In this document: positions 8,744 to 17,474 of the stretch, in pieces
How positions within the stretch are numbered: position 1 is the first letter of the stretch
Layout: each line of letters opens with the position of its first letter
Assembly: GCA_965248135.1 (NCBI GenBank)
Contig: CBDFIN010000012.1
Coordinates: 186,001-250,000, forward strand
Source of the DNA: SZUA-100 sp965248135
Lineage (GTDB): Bacteria > Pseudomonadota > Alphaproteobacteria > Rhizobiales > Rhizobiaceae
DNA length: 64,000 nucleotides
Direction: 5' to 3'
Position numbers and translations under genes: made by a program
Notes under the pieces: generated by a model
The model's database searches: none
The model's input: the letters and a program-made list of their open reading frames with translations, nothing else
What the model was told of the DNA's origin: nothing

Positions 8744-10177
8744 CTACCTAAACGACACCGATTTGATTTCCAGAAAATCTTCCAGACCGTATTTTCCGCC
8801 CTCGCGGCCATTGCCGGATTGTTTGTAGCCGCCAAACGGCGCGTGCGAGGGGTGCGGTGCGCCGTTGATTTGCACCATGCCGGCCTTGAGCTGCGACGCC
8901 ACCCGGCGGGCACGTTCACTATCACCGGTCTGCAGATAGGCGGCAAGACCATAGGGCGTATCATTGGCGATGGCGATTGCCTCATCCTCCGTTTCAAATG
9001 GGATCATCGCCAGCACGGGACCAAAAACCTCTTCCTGCGCAATGGTCATGTCATTGGAAACATCGGCAAAGACTGTCGCCCGCACGTAATAACCGGTCTC
9101 AAGCCCTTCGGGCTTGCCGGGGCCACCGGCAACAACGCGCGCGCCCTCGTCAATACCCTGTTTAATCAATCCTTGCACCTTGTCGAATTGTACCTTTGAA
9201 ACAAGCGGACCCATGTGACGGCCACTTTCGCCGGTGGGCCCCGACACCACCTTTGCCGCCGCCTGCTTGGCCACTTCGATAGCCTGATCGTAAGCCGATT
9301 TTTCCACCAGCATGCGGGTTGGTGCGTTGCATGACTGGCCGGTATTGTTGAAACAATGCATCACGCCGCTCTTGACTGCACGCCCGACGTCGGCATCGGC
9401 GAAAACGATGTTGGGTGACTTGCCACCCAGTTCCAGCGCCACCCGCTTGATCGTATCGGCGGCAGCCTTTGAAACCTCGCGTCCGGCCCTGGTCGAGCCG
9501 GTAAAGGAAACCATATCGACATCGGGATGGGCCGAAAGGGCAGCACCCACTGTCGGTCCATCGCCATTAACCAGATTAAACACACCGGCAGGAAAGCCCG
9601 CCTCGTCGATAAATTCGGCAAATAATAAGGCTGAAAGCGGCGCAATTTCCGATGGCTTCAACACCATTGTGCAGCCGGCGCCAAGTGCGGCACCCACTTT
9701 CAGGGCAATCTGATTCATCGGCCAGTTCCACGGGGTGATCAGGGCGCAAACCCCTATCGGTTCGTGGCGAATTCGAAATCCCTCTTCACCTTCGCTCAGC
9801 AGATGATCAAAATCGAATTCTTCTACTGTCCTGATACAGGTGCGAAGATTAGCCAGACCAGAGCCGGCCTGCGCACTGGTTGCCAGATCAATCGGCGCTC
9901 CCATTTCCGTGCTGATGGCTTGCGCCATCTCATCCATGCGGCGCTGATAGATATCGCAAAGAGTGTTCATCAGCGCGATACGTTCTTTTTTACTGGTTTT
10001 GCTCCAGTCTTCAAAAGCCGCCTTTGCCGCTGCAACTGCAAAATCAACATCTGCTGCAGAACCAAGAGAAATAACGCTGGCTTGTGCCTCGGTAGCCGGA
10101 TTTATTACGGCTAATTCATTTTCTTCAGCCGGATCTACCCAGACACCGTTGATATAGAATTTCTTGCTGGAAGACAT
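8744..10177 (-). CDS. NAD(P)-dependent aldehyde dehydrogenase
   Basis: A 477-residue aldehyde dehydrogenase that would oxidise an aldehyde to the acid. The conserved residues are in place: TPWNWP with asparagine 151, KPSEIAP near 174, FTGSTRAGR near 225, glutamate 249 in LELGGKSPN, and catalytic cysteine 283 in NNTGQSCNAPTR. The C-terminal PFGGYKQSGNGREGGKYGLEDFLEIK is typical. The start is an ATG preceded by GGCGAGGTGAACC. It stands alone, divergent from lexA. The substrate cannot be read from the sequence; relatives are often annotated as acting on medium or aromatic aldehydes. Confidence 0.9.
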   Translation of the reverse strand: MSSSKKFYINGVWVDPAEENELAVINPATEAQASVISLGSAADVDFAVAAAKAAFEDWSKTSKKERIALMNTLCDIYQRRMDEMAQAISTEMGAPIDLATSAQAGSGLANLRTCIRTVEEFDFDHLLSEGEEGFRIRHEPIGVCALITPWNWPMNQIALKVGAALGAGCTMVLKPSEIAPLSALLFAEFIDEAGFPAGVFNLVNGDGPTVGAALSAHPDVDMVSFTGSTRAGREVSKAAADTIKRVALELGGKSPNIVFADADVGRAVKSGVMHCFNNTGQSCNAPTRMLVEKSAYDQAIEVAKQAAAKVVSGPTGESGRHMGPLVSKVQFDKVQGLIKQGIDEGARVVAGGPGKPEGLETGYYVRATVFADVSNDMTIAQEEVFGPVLAMIPFETEDEAIAIANDTPYGLAAYLQTGDSERARRVASQLKAGMVQINGAPHPSHAPFGGYKQSGNGREGGKYGLEDFLEIKSVSFR

Positions 10178-10334
10178 GGTTCACCTCGCCTGGTTATCAC
10201 GGTTTTTCCGCAAGCTGATACAGCGCAAGAGACAAGTCAAGCATTGCATTTTTCCGATCAAGCATTTTGATCAAGGTGCAGCTATTTTATGCGAGTAGGA
10301 TCGACACTTCCTCACTGCAATCTAAACACTTGCG

Positions 10335-10375
10335 GAACACAAATAGAACATATAGAGTATGTTCGTGCTTTGTTT
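10335..10375. promoter_or_regulatory. LexA operator region (paired, overlapping boxes)
   Basis: Alphaproteobacterial LexA binds GTTC-N7-GTTC. On the minus strand the sequence GTTC-TATTTGT-GTTC at 10335-10349 is an exact match. On the plus strand, GTTC-GTGCTTT-GTTT at 10361-10375 is a one-base variant. The two point away from each other and are joined by a symmetric core (GAACATA, five bases, TATGTTC, 10346-10364). They lie about 70-110 bases upstream of lexA, so autoregulation is the natural reading; control of the divergent aldehyde dehydrogenase is also possible. Confidence 0.8.
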
Positions 10376-10446
10376 ACCTGGTTCGACTTATATAGATGGG
10401 TGACGCCCTTTCGTTCGAATCGGGGCAGACGTAGGGAATTTATCTA

Positions 10447-11163
10447 ATGTTGACACGCAAGCAATATGAACTTCTATTGTTCATTCATGAACGGTTGAAG
10501 GAGGCGGGCATTCCACCTTCTTTTGACGAAATGAAGGATGCGCTCGGTTTAAAATCTAAATCTGGCATTCACCGTCTGATCACCGCGCTGGAGGAACGCG
10601 GATTTATCCGCCGGCTTCCCAATCGGGCGCGTGCGCTTGAGGTTATCAAACTGCCCGAATCCTTTCAGAGCAGCCCAGCAGGGCAGCGCCGTTTTTCACC
10701 CTCGGTCATCGAAGGCAGCCTTGGGCGTGCACCCGACCGTGGTGCCGATAATGCTGTTTCTGCACATGATGAAAACACCTCGGCGATTATTCCGGTAATG
10801 GGCAGAATTGCCGCCGGCACGCCGATTTCCGCTATCCAGCACCAAAGTCACACCATTGCCGTTTCGCCGGAGATGTTGTCGGCGGGCAACCATTATGCGC
10901 TTGAGGTCAAAGGCGATTCGATGATTGATGCCGGTATTCTCGACGGCGATACGGTGCTGATAAAGCAGGCAAACACAGCCACGCCTGGCGATATTGTCGT
11001 TGCCCTTGTGGATGACGAGGAAGCAACCCTAAAACGTTTTCGTCGCAAGGGAAACTCGATCGCCCTGGAAGCCGCAAATCCGGCCTATGAAACAAGGATA
11101 TTCGGTCCTGACCGGGTCGAGGTTCAAGGCAAACTGGTGGGACTTATCCGGCAATATAATTAG
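10447..11163 (+). CDS. lexA: LexA repressor
   Basis: A 238-residue SOS repressor and self-cleaving protease. The N-terminal winged helix (1-65) opens MLTRKQYELLLFIHERLKEAG, as in other alphaproteobacterial LexA proteins. The linker is long (about 70-112). The cleavage site is A123-G124 in GRIAAGTP, the catalytic serine is S158 in VKGDSMID and the lysine is K196 in EEATLKRF. The ATG has a GTAGGGAA ribosome binding site. An operator pair upstream (10335-10375) fits self-repression that is lifted when RecA filaments form on damaged DNA. Confidence 0.97.
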   Translation: MLTRKQYELLLFIHERLKEAGIPPSFDEMKDALGLKSKSGIHRLITALEERGFIRRLPNRARALEVIKLPESFQSSPAGQRRFSPSVIEGSLGRAPDRGADNAVSAHDENTSAIIPVMGRIAAGTPISAIQHQSHTIAVSPEMLSAGNHYALEVKGDSMIDAGILDGDTVLIKQANTATPGDIVVALVDDEEATLKRFRRKGNSIALEAANPAYETRIFGPDRVEVQGKLVGLIRQYN

Positions 11164-11744
11164 CGCACATTTGGGACAGGGCTGAAAATGAACCTGATGT
11201 CCGGTGCTTTGTCAGGATTTCGCGCTCAACATAGAACTGCGAACTCGAGATAGGCTTAATACCAACGCTCACTACTGTCCGGGAAAATTGAGCGTTAGCT
11301 GATTTTGGTGTGTTGGGCGAGTTGTGAGGCACGGATTCCTGGAACATACGCCGGACTGACTACGCAGAACTGACCAAGCAATTTGGTACTGATTGCAAGT
11401 TTCTAACCTGAGAAGCCACACTTTCGAAATAGATAGATCGTGACTGCTTCAAAATGATCACAGTTAGTTCGCGAAGGGCAAACCGGCGCCTTTGTGCCGT
11501 GCCAGCGGAGGCCCGGGCAACGCCGGTCGTGCGCGAAGAAAGTACTGATCAGGTCATTTTTAAGGTGTCCAGCTATAGTCAAACGCCCGCGGTTTGAACA
11601 GCGGGCCCCGTCCAGTTCAAAAGCGATGGCTGCACAATAGTGCACAGTTTGCAAAATGGTGCCTCACGCGGTATTGACGCTGCCCTTGTGATGACGTTGA
11701 CTCCCATAACAAGCAATTTGGCAGCATCGGGAGGAACCGCGCCA
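11164..11744. other. Long intergenic stretch between lexA and the benzoate-CoA ligase
   Basis: No gene is supported over these 581 bases. The middle (11438-11573) is a diverged, inverted copy of the 143-bp dispersed repeat found at 20730 and 35047. The part before it (11164-11437) has short broken open frames and might be the relic of an insertion element, but I cannot name one. The last 170 bases contain alternative upstream starts for the ligase gene without a good ribosome binding site. Confidence 0.45.
11438..11573 (-). repeat. Dispersed intergenic repeat, copy 1 (diverged, inverted)
   Basis: Read on the minus strand, this segment aligns with the repeats at 20730-20872 and 35047-35189. 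The best part is 11482-11573, which begins GCTGGACACC and includes GATCAGTACT, TGCCCGGGC and GGCGCCGG. The far end retains a degenerate version of the central palindrome (TGACTGCTTCAAAATGATCA at 11441-11460). Identity is lower than between the other two copies. Confidence 0.7.
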
Positions 11745-13283
11745 ATGGAAAATCACGGGAACGCTGCGCATTATTTCGTAGACCGGCATCTGCAGGAAGA
11801 GCGTGGAGATAAGCCGGCTTTTGTTGAAAGCGGTGGTGATGGACGCACGCTCACCTATGGTGAATTGTCTGGCCTTTCGGCTCGAATGGCCGACTTTTAT
11901 CAAAGTCACGGTGTCCGGCACGAGGAACGCGCTGCCATGATCACCTTCGATACGATTGACTATCCGGTATTATTCTGGGGTAGTCTGAAAGCAGGCATTG
12001 TGCCCGTTTTGGTCAACACTTTACTTTCCGCCGATGGATATCGCTTTATTTTGGAGGATAGCCGCGCCCGGATACTATTCATCTCGGCACCACTGTTCGA
12101 CCTGGTGCGTGATTTTCTGGATGAGCTACCGCAGCTTGAACATGTGTTTATCGTCAATGGTGAAGTGGCGGGATTACCTGCTTTCGATCTCACACTTAAA
12201 GGCCATGAGACCAGTGAACCTTTTGATGTTTCACCGGACGATACCGCCTTTTGGCTTTATTCATCGGGTTCTACCGGCACACCCAAGGGGGTGTGTCACC
12301 TGCATTCCAATTTGCAAGCGACCGCCGACACCTACGGTGAGCAGGTTTTAGGCATTCGCCAAGATGACGTAACCTTTTCCGCCGCCAAACTGTTTTTTGC
12401 CTATGGGCTCGGCAATGGCATGACATTTCCGATGGCTGTAGGCGCCACTGCAATACTATTCGCCGGACGGCCAACGCCGGATACTGTGCTGGCCGTTATC
12501 GCCGAGGCCAGGCCAACGCTTTATTTCGGCGTGCCAACGCTTTATGCCGCATTGCTTGACACACTTAAGGGCAGCAAACCGCCGGGCGTTGACAGGCTGC
12601 GCCTTTGTGTTTCAGCCGGCGAGGCCCTGCCCGCCAATATCGGCGAACAATGGCACAATCTTTTTGGCGTCGATATTCTCGATGGCATCGGCTCAACCGA
12701 GATGCTGCATATTTTTCTTTCCAACCAGCCCGGCAAAGTTGCCTATGGCACATCAGGTGTTGCGGTGCCTGGCTATCAATTGCGGCTGGTTGACGAAAAT
12801 GGCGTCGACATTGACGACGGCCAGATTGGTGAACTGCTGGTCAACGGCCCTTCTTCAGCGGAAAAATACTGGAACCAAAGGCAGAAATCGCGCGATACTT
12901 TTGAGGGCAACTGGACCCACACCGGTGACAAATATCATCGTCGCGAAGATGGCAATTATGTCTATGACGGGCGCACCGATGATATGTTCAAGGTCTCTGG
13001 CATTTGGCTTTCACCATTTGAAGTGGAACAGGCGCTGGCAAGCCATCCCGATGTGCTGGAAGCGGCCGTGGTTGCCAAAGCCGACGACAATGATCTGATA
13101 AAACCCAAAGCCTATGTTGTGCTCAATTCCGGCGCCAATGCCGACGAAGTTGCTGGCGAGTTGAAGGACTTTGTCAAAGACAAGATCGGCAAGTGGAAAT
13201 ATCCTCGCTGGATCGATATTGTTGATGATCTGCCGAAGACCGCCACCGGTAAGGTGCAGCGCTTCAAACTGCGCGATGGCTGA
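11745..13283 (+). CDS. Benzoate-CoA ligase family protein
   Basis: An adenylate-forming enzyme that would activate benzoate or a related aromatic acid with ATP and CoA. The motif YSSGSTGTPKGVCHLH is the AMP/phosphate loop; KLFFAYGLGNGMTFPM, GIGSTEMLHIFLSN and TGDKYHRREDGNYVYDGRTDDMFKVSG are typical of benzoate-CoA ligases, and the C-terminal lysine lies in PKTATGKVQRFKLR. I place the start at ATG 11745 because GGGAGGAA ends eight bases upstream; this gives 512 residues, the usual length. An upstream start at 11640 would add 35 unlikely residues. The following hydrolase gene overlaps the stop by one base, so the pair is co-translated. No ring-attack genes are nearby. Confidence 0.88.
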   Translation: MENHGNAAHYFVDRHLQEERGDKPAFVESGGDGRTLTYGELSGLSARMADFYQSHGVRHEERAAMITFDTIDYPVLFWGSLKAGIVPVLVNTLLSADGYRFILEDSRARILFISAPLFDLVRDFLDELPQLEHVFIVNGEVAGLPAFDLTLKGHETSEPFDVSPDDTAFWLYSSGSTGTPKGVCHLHSNLQATADTYGEQVLGIRQDDVTFSAAKLFFAYGLGNGMTFPMAVGATAILFAGRPTPDTVLAVIAEARPTLYFGVPTLYAALLDTLKGSKPPGVDRLRLCVSAGEALPANIGEQWHNLFGVDILDGIGSTEMLHIFLSNQPGKVAYGTSGVAVPGYQLRLVDENGVDIDDGQIGELLVNGPSSAEKYWNQRQKSRDTFEGNWTHTGDKYHRREDGNYVYDGRTDDMFKVSGIWLSPFEVEQALASHPDVLEAAVVAKADDNDLIKPKAYVVLNSGANADEVAGELKDFVKDKIGKWKYPRWIDIVDDLPKTATGKVQRFKLRDG

Positions 13284-14104
13284 TGAATGAACTAGCCAAG
13301 GAAAAGCAATTCAGCTGGCGGTCAGGTGAATGGGGTTTTCTCACCGTCGGCGATCAGCGGCTTGAGGCCTGTTGCTGGGGCCCACCGCCCGGTCAGGCGC
13401 CGACCGTTGTGTTGCTGCACGAGGGTCTTGGTTGTGTTGCGCTGTGGCGCAATTTCCCCAAAAAGCTTGCTGCTCGCACCGGCTTCGGGATCTTTGCCTA
13501 TTCACGCCAGGGCTATGGCCGTTCCACCGCGCGCGCGATCAAACGCCCGCTCGATTTCATGACCATTGAGGCCGTGGATATCCTGCCACCGGTGCTTGAT
13601 GCAATCGGCTTTGAACATGGCATTTTGGTCGGCCACAGCGATGGTGCCTCTATTGCCGCCATTCATGCCGGTGCAATGAATGATCCCCGCGTAAAAGGTA
13701 TTGCGTTGATGGCGCCGCATTTTTTTATTGAGGAGAAAACCCTGTCGTCAATCCGCCAGGCCAGACAAGCCTTTGATCACGGTGATCTGAAAGATAAATT
13801 CGCCCGCTATCACAATGATGCCAAGGCGACCTTTTACGGCTGGAGCGACGCCTGGCTCGATCCGGAATTCAAACACTGGGATATCACCAACTATCTTGCC
13901 GGCATTAAAGTGCCGGTTTTGGCTCTACAAGGTGCCGACGATCAATATGGTACCATCGCCCAGATTGAGGTGATTAGCGACATGCCTGGCAATCGGGTAA
14001 AAACGCATATGCTCGCCGACTGCCGTCATGCGCCATTTCTTGAGCGGCCCGAAATCACCCTTTCGCTGATTGCAAATTTTGCTCAGCAATCAATAACGAG
14101 GTGA
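13283..14104 (+). CDS. Alpha/beta hydrolase coupled to the benzoate-CoA ligase
   Basis: A 273-residue alpha/beta-fold hydrolase. The oxyanion segment is VVLLHEGLG, the nucleophile serine sits in GHSDGAS (about 117), the acid is in LQGADDQYG (about 215-220) and the histidine is in DCRHAPFLERPE (about 245). The ATG overlaps the TGA of the ligase gene, so the two are translationally coupled. In this setting it could act as a thioesterase, ring-cleavage product hydrolase or ester hydrolase that frees the ligase's substrate. The sequence does not decide between these. Confidence 0.85.
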   Translation: MNELAKEKQFSWRSGEWGFLTVGDQRLEACCWGPPPGQAPTVVLLHEGLGCVALWRNFPKKLAARTGFGIFAYSRQGYGRSTARAIKRPLDFMTIEAVDILPPVLDAIGFEHGILVGHSDGASIAAIHAGAMNDPRVKGIALMAPHFFIEEKTLSSIRQARQAFDHGDLKDKFARYHNDAKATFYGWSDAWLDPEFKHWDITNYLAGIKVPVLALQGADDQYGTIAQIEVISDMPGNRVKTHMLADCRHAPFLERPEITLSLIANFAQQSITR

Positions 14105-14139
14105 TACCAAGGAAAGTCAATATCAACTCCCCTTGGTAT
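14104..14139. terminator. Inverted repeat between convergent genes, possible terminator
   Basis: Nine-base arms ATACCAAGG (14104-14112) and CCTTGGTAT (14131-14139) face each other across an 18-base loop, directly after the hydrolase stop and before the convergent dctM gene. A terminator role suits the position, but there is no T-run on either side. Confidence 0.4.
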
Positions 14140-14172
14140 GAACCATTGTATCGGAGCATTCTTCATCCGGTA

Positions 14173-15549
14173 CTAATTTGTCACTATTTCCGGCCCCATC
14201 AACATGGTTGGCAGGAAGGTTGAGATAAACGGCACATAGGTGACCAGGATCAGGAATATCATCATAATACCGACCCATGGTAACGCCGCTTTGACCACAT
14301 CAACCACCGCCATGCGGGCAACGCCCGCCGTGACGAACAGGTTGAGGCCCACCGGCGGCGTGATCATGCCGATCTCCATGTTAACGACCATGATGATACC
14401 CAGGTGAATAGGATCGATCCCCAGCTTCATGGCAATCGGAAACACCAGCGGCGCGACAATAACCAGAAGACCGGATGGCTCCATGAACTGGCCACCGATC
14501 AACAATATCACATTGACGATGATCAGGAACACGATTGGACCAAAACCAGCCGCCAGCATTGCCTCAGTGATCATCTGCGGTATGCGCTCTTCGGTCAGTA
14601 CATGCTTCAAGATCAGCGCGGTGGAGATGATAAACATCAACATGATGGTCAGTTTACCGGCATCAAGCAGGCTCTGTTTGGTATCCGGGTGGAACCATAC
14701 GGTGAGCGGTGACCACGGTTTTTGCAGCAGGGAGATCTTTTCACCCCCGTCTTTGGTATGCAATGGACCCATATCGCGATAAACAAAATTGGCGATCAGG
14801 AAAGCATAGACCGCAGCCACTGCGGCCGCTTCGGTCGGTGTGAAAATGCCGCCATAGATGCCACCGAGAATGATGACGATGAGCAGCAAGCCCCATATTG
14901 CGTCACGGGCGGATTCATAAACCTCTCCCCATCCTGCCCAGGGTTGCGATGGCAGGCCGCGGAAACGGGCGGCAATATAGATACCGAACATCAACATCAA
15001 GCCCGCCAACAGCCCAGGAATCACACCCGCCAGGAACATCCGGCCTACCGAAACATCGGTTGCGGCCGCATAAACCACCATCACGATGGATGGTGGAATG
15101 AGAATGCCGAGTGTGCCCGCGTTACAGATAACCCCAGCGGCGAACGACTTGGTATAGCCAACCTGGACCATACCGGCGATGACAATGGTGCCGATAGCCA
15201 CCACAGTGGCCGGAGAAGAACCGGAAAGGGCCGCAAACATCATACAGGCAAAGACCGAGGCGATAGCCAGCCCGCCCTGAAAATGGCCAACCACAGCAAT
15301 GGCGAAACGGATAATACGCCGGGCCACACCACCGGTGGACATGAAAGTTGACGCCAGAATGAAAAACGGGATCGCCAGCAATGTGTAGTGGCCATCAAAG
15401 GCGGAAAAAAGCGTCTGCGCCACCGAGGCCAGCGAAGCATCGGAATAGAGCATCAGAAAAATGACACTGGAAAGACCAAGAGATACGGCGATCGGCACAC
15501 CGATGAGCATAAGGCTGATGACCAGCCCGAAGAGCAGAACAACGGTCAT
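14173..15549 (-). CDS. dctM: TRAP transporter large permease, DctM
   Basis: A 458-residue membrane protein with about twelve hydrophobic segments, the ion-coupled transport subunit of a TRAP system. The opening MTVVLLFGLVISLMLIGVPIAVSLGLSS and the GVICNAGTLGILIPPSIVMVVYA segment are DctM hallmarks, as is MEIGMITPPVGLNLFV near the C-terminus. A loop at about 265-300 is somewhat longer than in many relatives. The start overlaps the dctQ stop by four bases. It works with DctQ and the DctP binding protein to import an organic acid. Confidence 0.95.
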   Translation of the reverse strand: MTVVLLFGLVISLMLIGVPIAVSLGLSSVIFLMLYSDASLASVAQTLFSAFDGHYTLLAIPFFILASTFMSTGGVARRIIRFAIAVVGHFQGGLAIASVFACMMFAALSGSSPATVVAIGTIVIAGMVQVGYTKSFAAGVICNAGTLGILIPPSIVMVVYAAATDVSVGRMFLAGVIPGLLAGLMLMFGIYIAARFRGLPSQPWAGWGEVYESARDAIWGLLLIVIILGGIYGGIFTPTEAAAVAAVYAFLIANFVYRDMGPLHTKDGGEKISLLQKPWSPLTVWFHPDTKQSLLDAGKLTIMLMFIISTALILKHVLTEERIPQMITEAMLAAGFGPIVFLIIVNVILLIGGQFMEPSGLLVIVAPLVFPIAMKLGIDPIHLGIIMVVNMEIGMITPPVGLNLFVTAGVARMAVVDVVKAALPWVGIMMIFLILVTYVPFISTFLPTMLMGPEIVTN

Positions 15550-16187
15550 GAGTTTTTCTCCTCTTTTTCCATCCGCATCTCAGCGGCCGCCTCTTCCATC
15601 AACTCCTCAGCCTCATGGCTGGCAATCAAAAGTTCGCTTTTGCCGGTCAGCACATGCCAGCCGGCCATAATGAATCGCCAGGTCAAAAGCGCCATGGAAA
15701 GCGGCAGGACAAAATAGGGAATAAAGCGCGGTATCTTCTCATATCGCTCGCCTTCGTTCAGCCAGTCAGACATAAATTGCAGAAATCCGGGCATCGGAAT
15801 ATCTTCGGTCTCTAAAAACGCCCGCTTGCCGATGAAAGGTGCCCAGTAGTCCCATGAACCCTTTAACAGCAGGATAGCAAAGACGATGCAGGCGACCGTC
15901 GCGACCAGGGTGATGACTTTTTGAGTTTTCGAGGGGAAGGTTTTGACCAAAACATCAACCCCGATATGAAGCGAATGTTTTACGCCATATCCAATTCCCA
16001 ACAACACCAGCCAGGCGAACAAAAAAACCGTTGCTTCCAGCGCCCACAGGATATTTGAATTGAAGATATACCGCGCCACCACATTGGCGAAGGTGATAAG
16101 GGTCATCAGACCGAGAAACACTGCAATCAGCGTTTCCTCAATCTGGTCAATGGTTCTATTGAAAGCCCCTGGTTCATGGCTGGTCAT
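15546..16187 (-). CDS. dctQ: TRAP transporter small permease, DctQ
   Basis: A 213-residue small membrane subunit with four predicted helices (near 15-35, 50-70, 90-110 and 155-175). NVVARYIFNSNILWALEATVFLFAW is the characteristic DctQ segment. A periplasmic loop of about 40 residues separates the last two helices, and the C-terminal tail is glutamate-rich. It lies between dctP and dctM in the usual order, overlapping dctM. Confidence 0.92.
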   Translation of the reverse strand: MTSHEPGAFNRTIDQIEETLIAVFLGLMTLITFANVVARYIFNSNILWALEATVFLFAWLVLLGIGYGVKHSLHIGVDVLVKTFPSKTQKVITLVATVACIVFAILLLKGSWDYWAPFIGKRAFLETEDIPMPGFLQFMSDWLNEGERYEKIPRFIPYFVLPLSMALLTWRFIMAGWHVLTGKSELLIASHEAEELMEEAAAEMRMEKEEKNS

Positions 16188-16270
16188 TATTTCCCCCTTA
16201 TCAGTAGCAAAAAATGCGCGGCTGTAGTTTGCACCCGCGCATTCGTTTTAGCAATTTGAACCAAATTTAG

Positions 16271-17275
16271 TCAATTCGTGGCGTTGGCAGCCTGTGCGGA
16301 GGCGATAGTATCGGTACCTACGTCACCCTCGAACTTGGCCCAGACGGGTTTCAGTGCTTCGACCCATTTTAGCCGCTGATCTGCTGTCAGCGTGCGTACC
16401 GTAGAACCGGCAGCAATAACCTTGTTTTTGTTATCCTCGTTGACGGCGGTCGATTCACCATTTCTGGTGTCGGTCACTTCTTCGAGGATTTTGGCAAATT
16501 GGTCACGCACGTCAGGCTTCAATTCTTCCCACCACTCGGTAGAAGTCACAACGAGATAATCGATGATACCATGATTGGTTTCGGTTACACCATCCTGCAC
16601 TTCGAAGAACTTCTTGCCATAGATGTTTGACCAGGTGTTTTCCTGTCCGTCGATAACCTTGGTTTGCAGGCCGCCATAGACTTCCTTAAACGACATCTTC
16701 TGCGGGTTGGCGCCGAGCTGCTCGAACTGGGCAACCAGCACATCAGAATTCTGCACCCGGAATTTCAAACCCTTGGCATCCTCGGGATTAATCAGCGGTT
16801 TTGAGGCCGACATCTGTTTCATGCCATTGTGCCAGAATGCCAGACCTTGCAGGCCGCGGCGCCTCATTGAATCTTTCAGCTTCTGCCCGCCTTCCGATTT
16901 TTGAAAACGGTCAACCGCATTGACATCGGTGAACATGAAGGGCAAGTCAAATATTCTGAATTTCTTGGTGAATTTTTCGAACTTCGACAGCGAAGGTGCG
17001 GCCAGATGAACGTCGCCGTTAAGCAGCGCCTCTAGCACCTTATTATCGTTGTACAGGCTGGAATTGGGAAATACTTCCATGCATGCCTTGCCGTTCATTT
17101 CCTCATTCACCCGCTTGGCAAGCAGCGAAGCGGCAATGCCCTTGGGGTGTTTGTCGGTATTAGTGACATGAGAGAACTTGATCACCACTTCGCCATCATC
17201 ACAAGCCGCAAGTGCTCCGCTCGCGGAAAAGGCAAGCACACTGGCCGCCAGGGTCGTAATTAGTTTGATACGCAT
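16271..17275 (-). CDS. dctP: TRAP substrate-binding protein, DctP
   Basis: A 334-residue periplasmic receptor. The signal peptide runs to about residue 23 (LAASVLAFSASGALA, then ACDDG). The ligand region holds the family arginine in KFRVQNSDVLVAQFEQLGA and the segment EVYGGLQTKVIDGQENTWSNIY, as in C4-dicarboxylate-type DctP proteins. GGAGAT at 17281-17286 (minus strand) is the ribosome binding site. The short leader follows a sigma-54-type promoter. Because the DctB/DctD genes adjoin, a C4-dicarboxylate substrate is the best guess. Confidence 0.93.
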   Translation of the reverse strand: MRIKLITTLAASVLAFSASGALAACDDGEVVIKFSHVTNTDKHPKGIAASLLAKRVNEEMNGKACMEVFPNSSLYNDNKVLEALLNGDVHLAAPSLSKFEKFTKKFRIFDLPFMFTDVNAVDRFQKSEGGQKLKDSMRRRGLQGLAFWHNGMKQMSASKPLINPEDAKGLKFRVQNSDVLVAQFEQLGANPQKMSFKEVYGGLQTKVIDGQENTWSNIYGKKFFEVQDGVTETNHGIIDYLVVTSTEWWEELKPDVRDQFAKILEEVTDTRNGESTAVNEDNKNKVIAAGSTVRTLTADQRLKWVEALKPVWAKFEGDVGTDTIASAQAANATN

Positions 17276-17306
17276 CGGTTATCTCCATAAATCGCGTCAC
17301 GCCAGC

Positions 17307-17322
17307 TGCATTGAACAGGCCA
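17307..17322 (-). promoter_or_regulatory. Sigma-54 promoter of dctPQM
   Basis: On the minus strand TGGCCTGTTCAATGCA has GG and GC separated by exactly ten bases, as required for the -24/-12 sigma-54 promoter (TGGCACG-N4-TTGCA). Transcription would start about a dozen bases downstream, leaving a leader that holds just the GGAGAT ribosome binding site before dctP. The adjacent gene encodes DctD, a sigma-54 activator, which strongly supports the assignment. Confidence 0.7.
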
Positions 17323-17354
17323 GCAAACCTCTGCATTGACCGGCATCAACACCG

Positions 17355-17369
17355 TTAACAAGTCGTTAA
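17355..17369. promoter_or_regulatory. CtrA-box-like TTAA-N7-TTAA
   Basis: TTAA-CAAGTCG-TTAA matches the spaced half-sites of the alphaproteobacterial cell-cycle regulator CtrA. It lies about 35 bases upstream of the sigma-54 promoter. The site is AT-rich and short, so chance is quite possible. Confidence 0.3.
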
Positions 17370-17403
17370 TCAATCAATTTTGCCGATTTTCGAACAAATT
17401 TCA

Positions 17404-17423
17404 ACCAAATGGGTGGATTTGGT
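17404..17423. promoter_or_regulatory. Inverted repeat, candidate DctD upstream activator site
   Basis: Perfect seven-base arms ACCAAAT (17404-17410) and ATTTGGT (17417-17423) with a six-base centre lie about 85-100 bases upstream of the sigma-54 promoter, where enhancer sites for DctD normally sit. Identification rests on position and symmetry only. Confidence 0.45.
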
Positions 17424-17474
17424 AACATCGCCAGCAAATGGTGGGCATGAATCGAAACAAACCACCGTTGATTG

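Noticed and set aside
11164..11437. Possible insertion-sequence relic after lexA
   Set aside because: Frames are short and broken, and no transposase motif or terminal repeats could be named.
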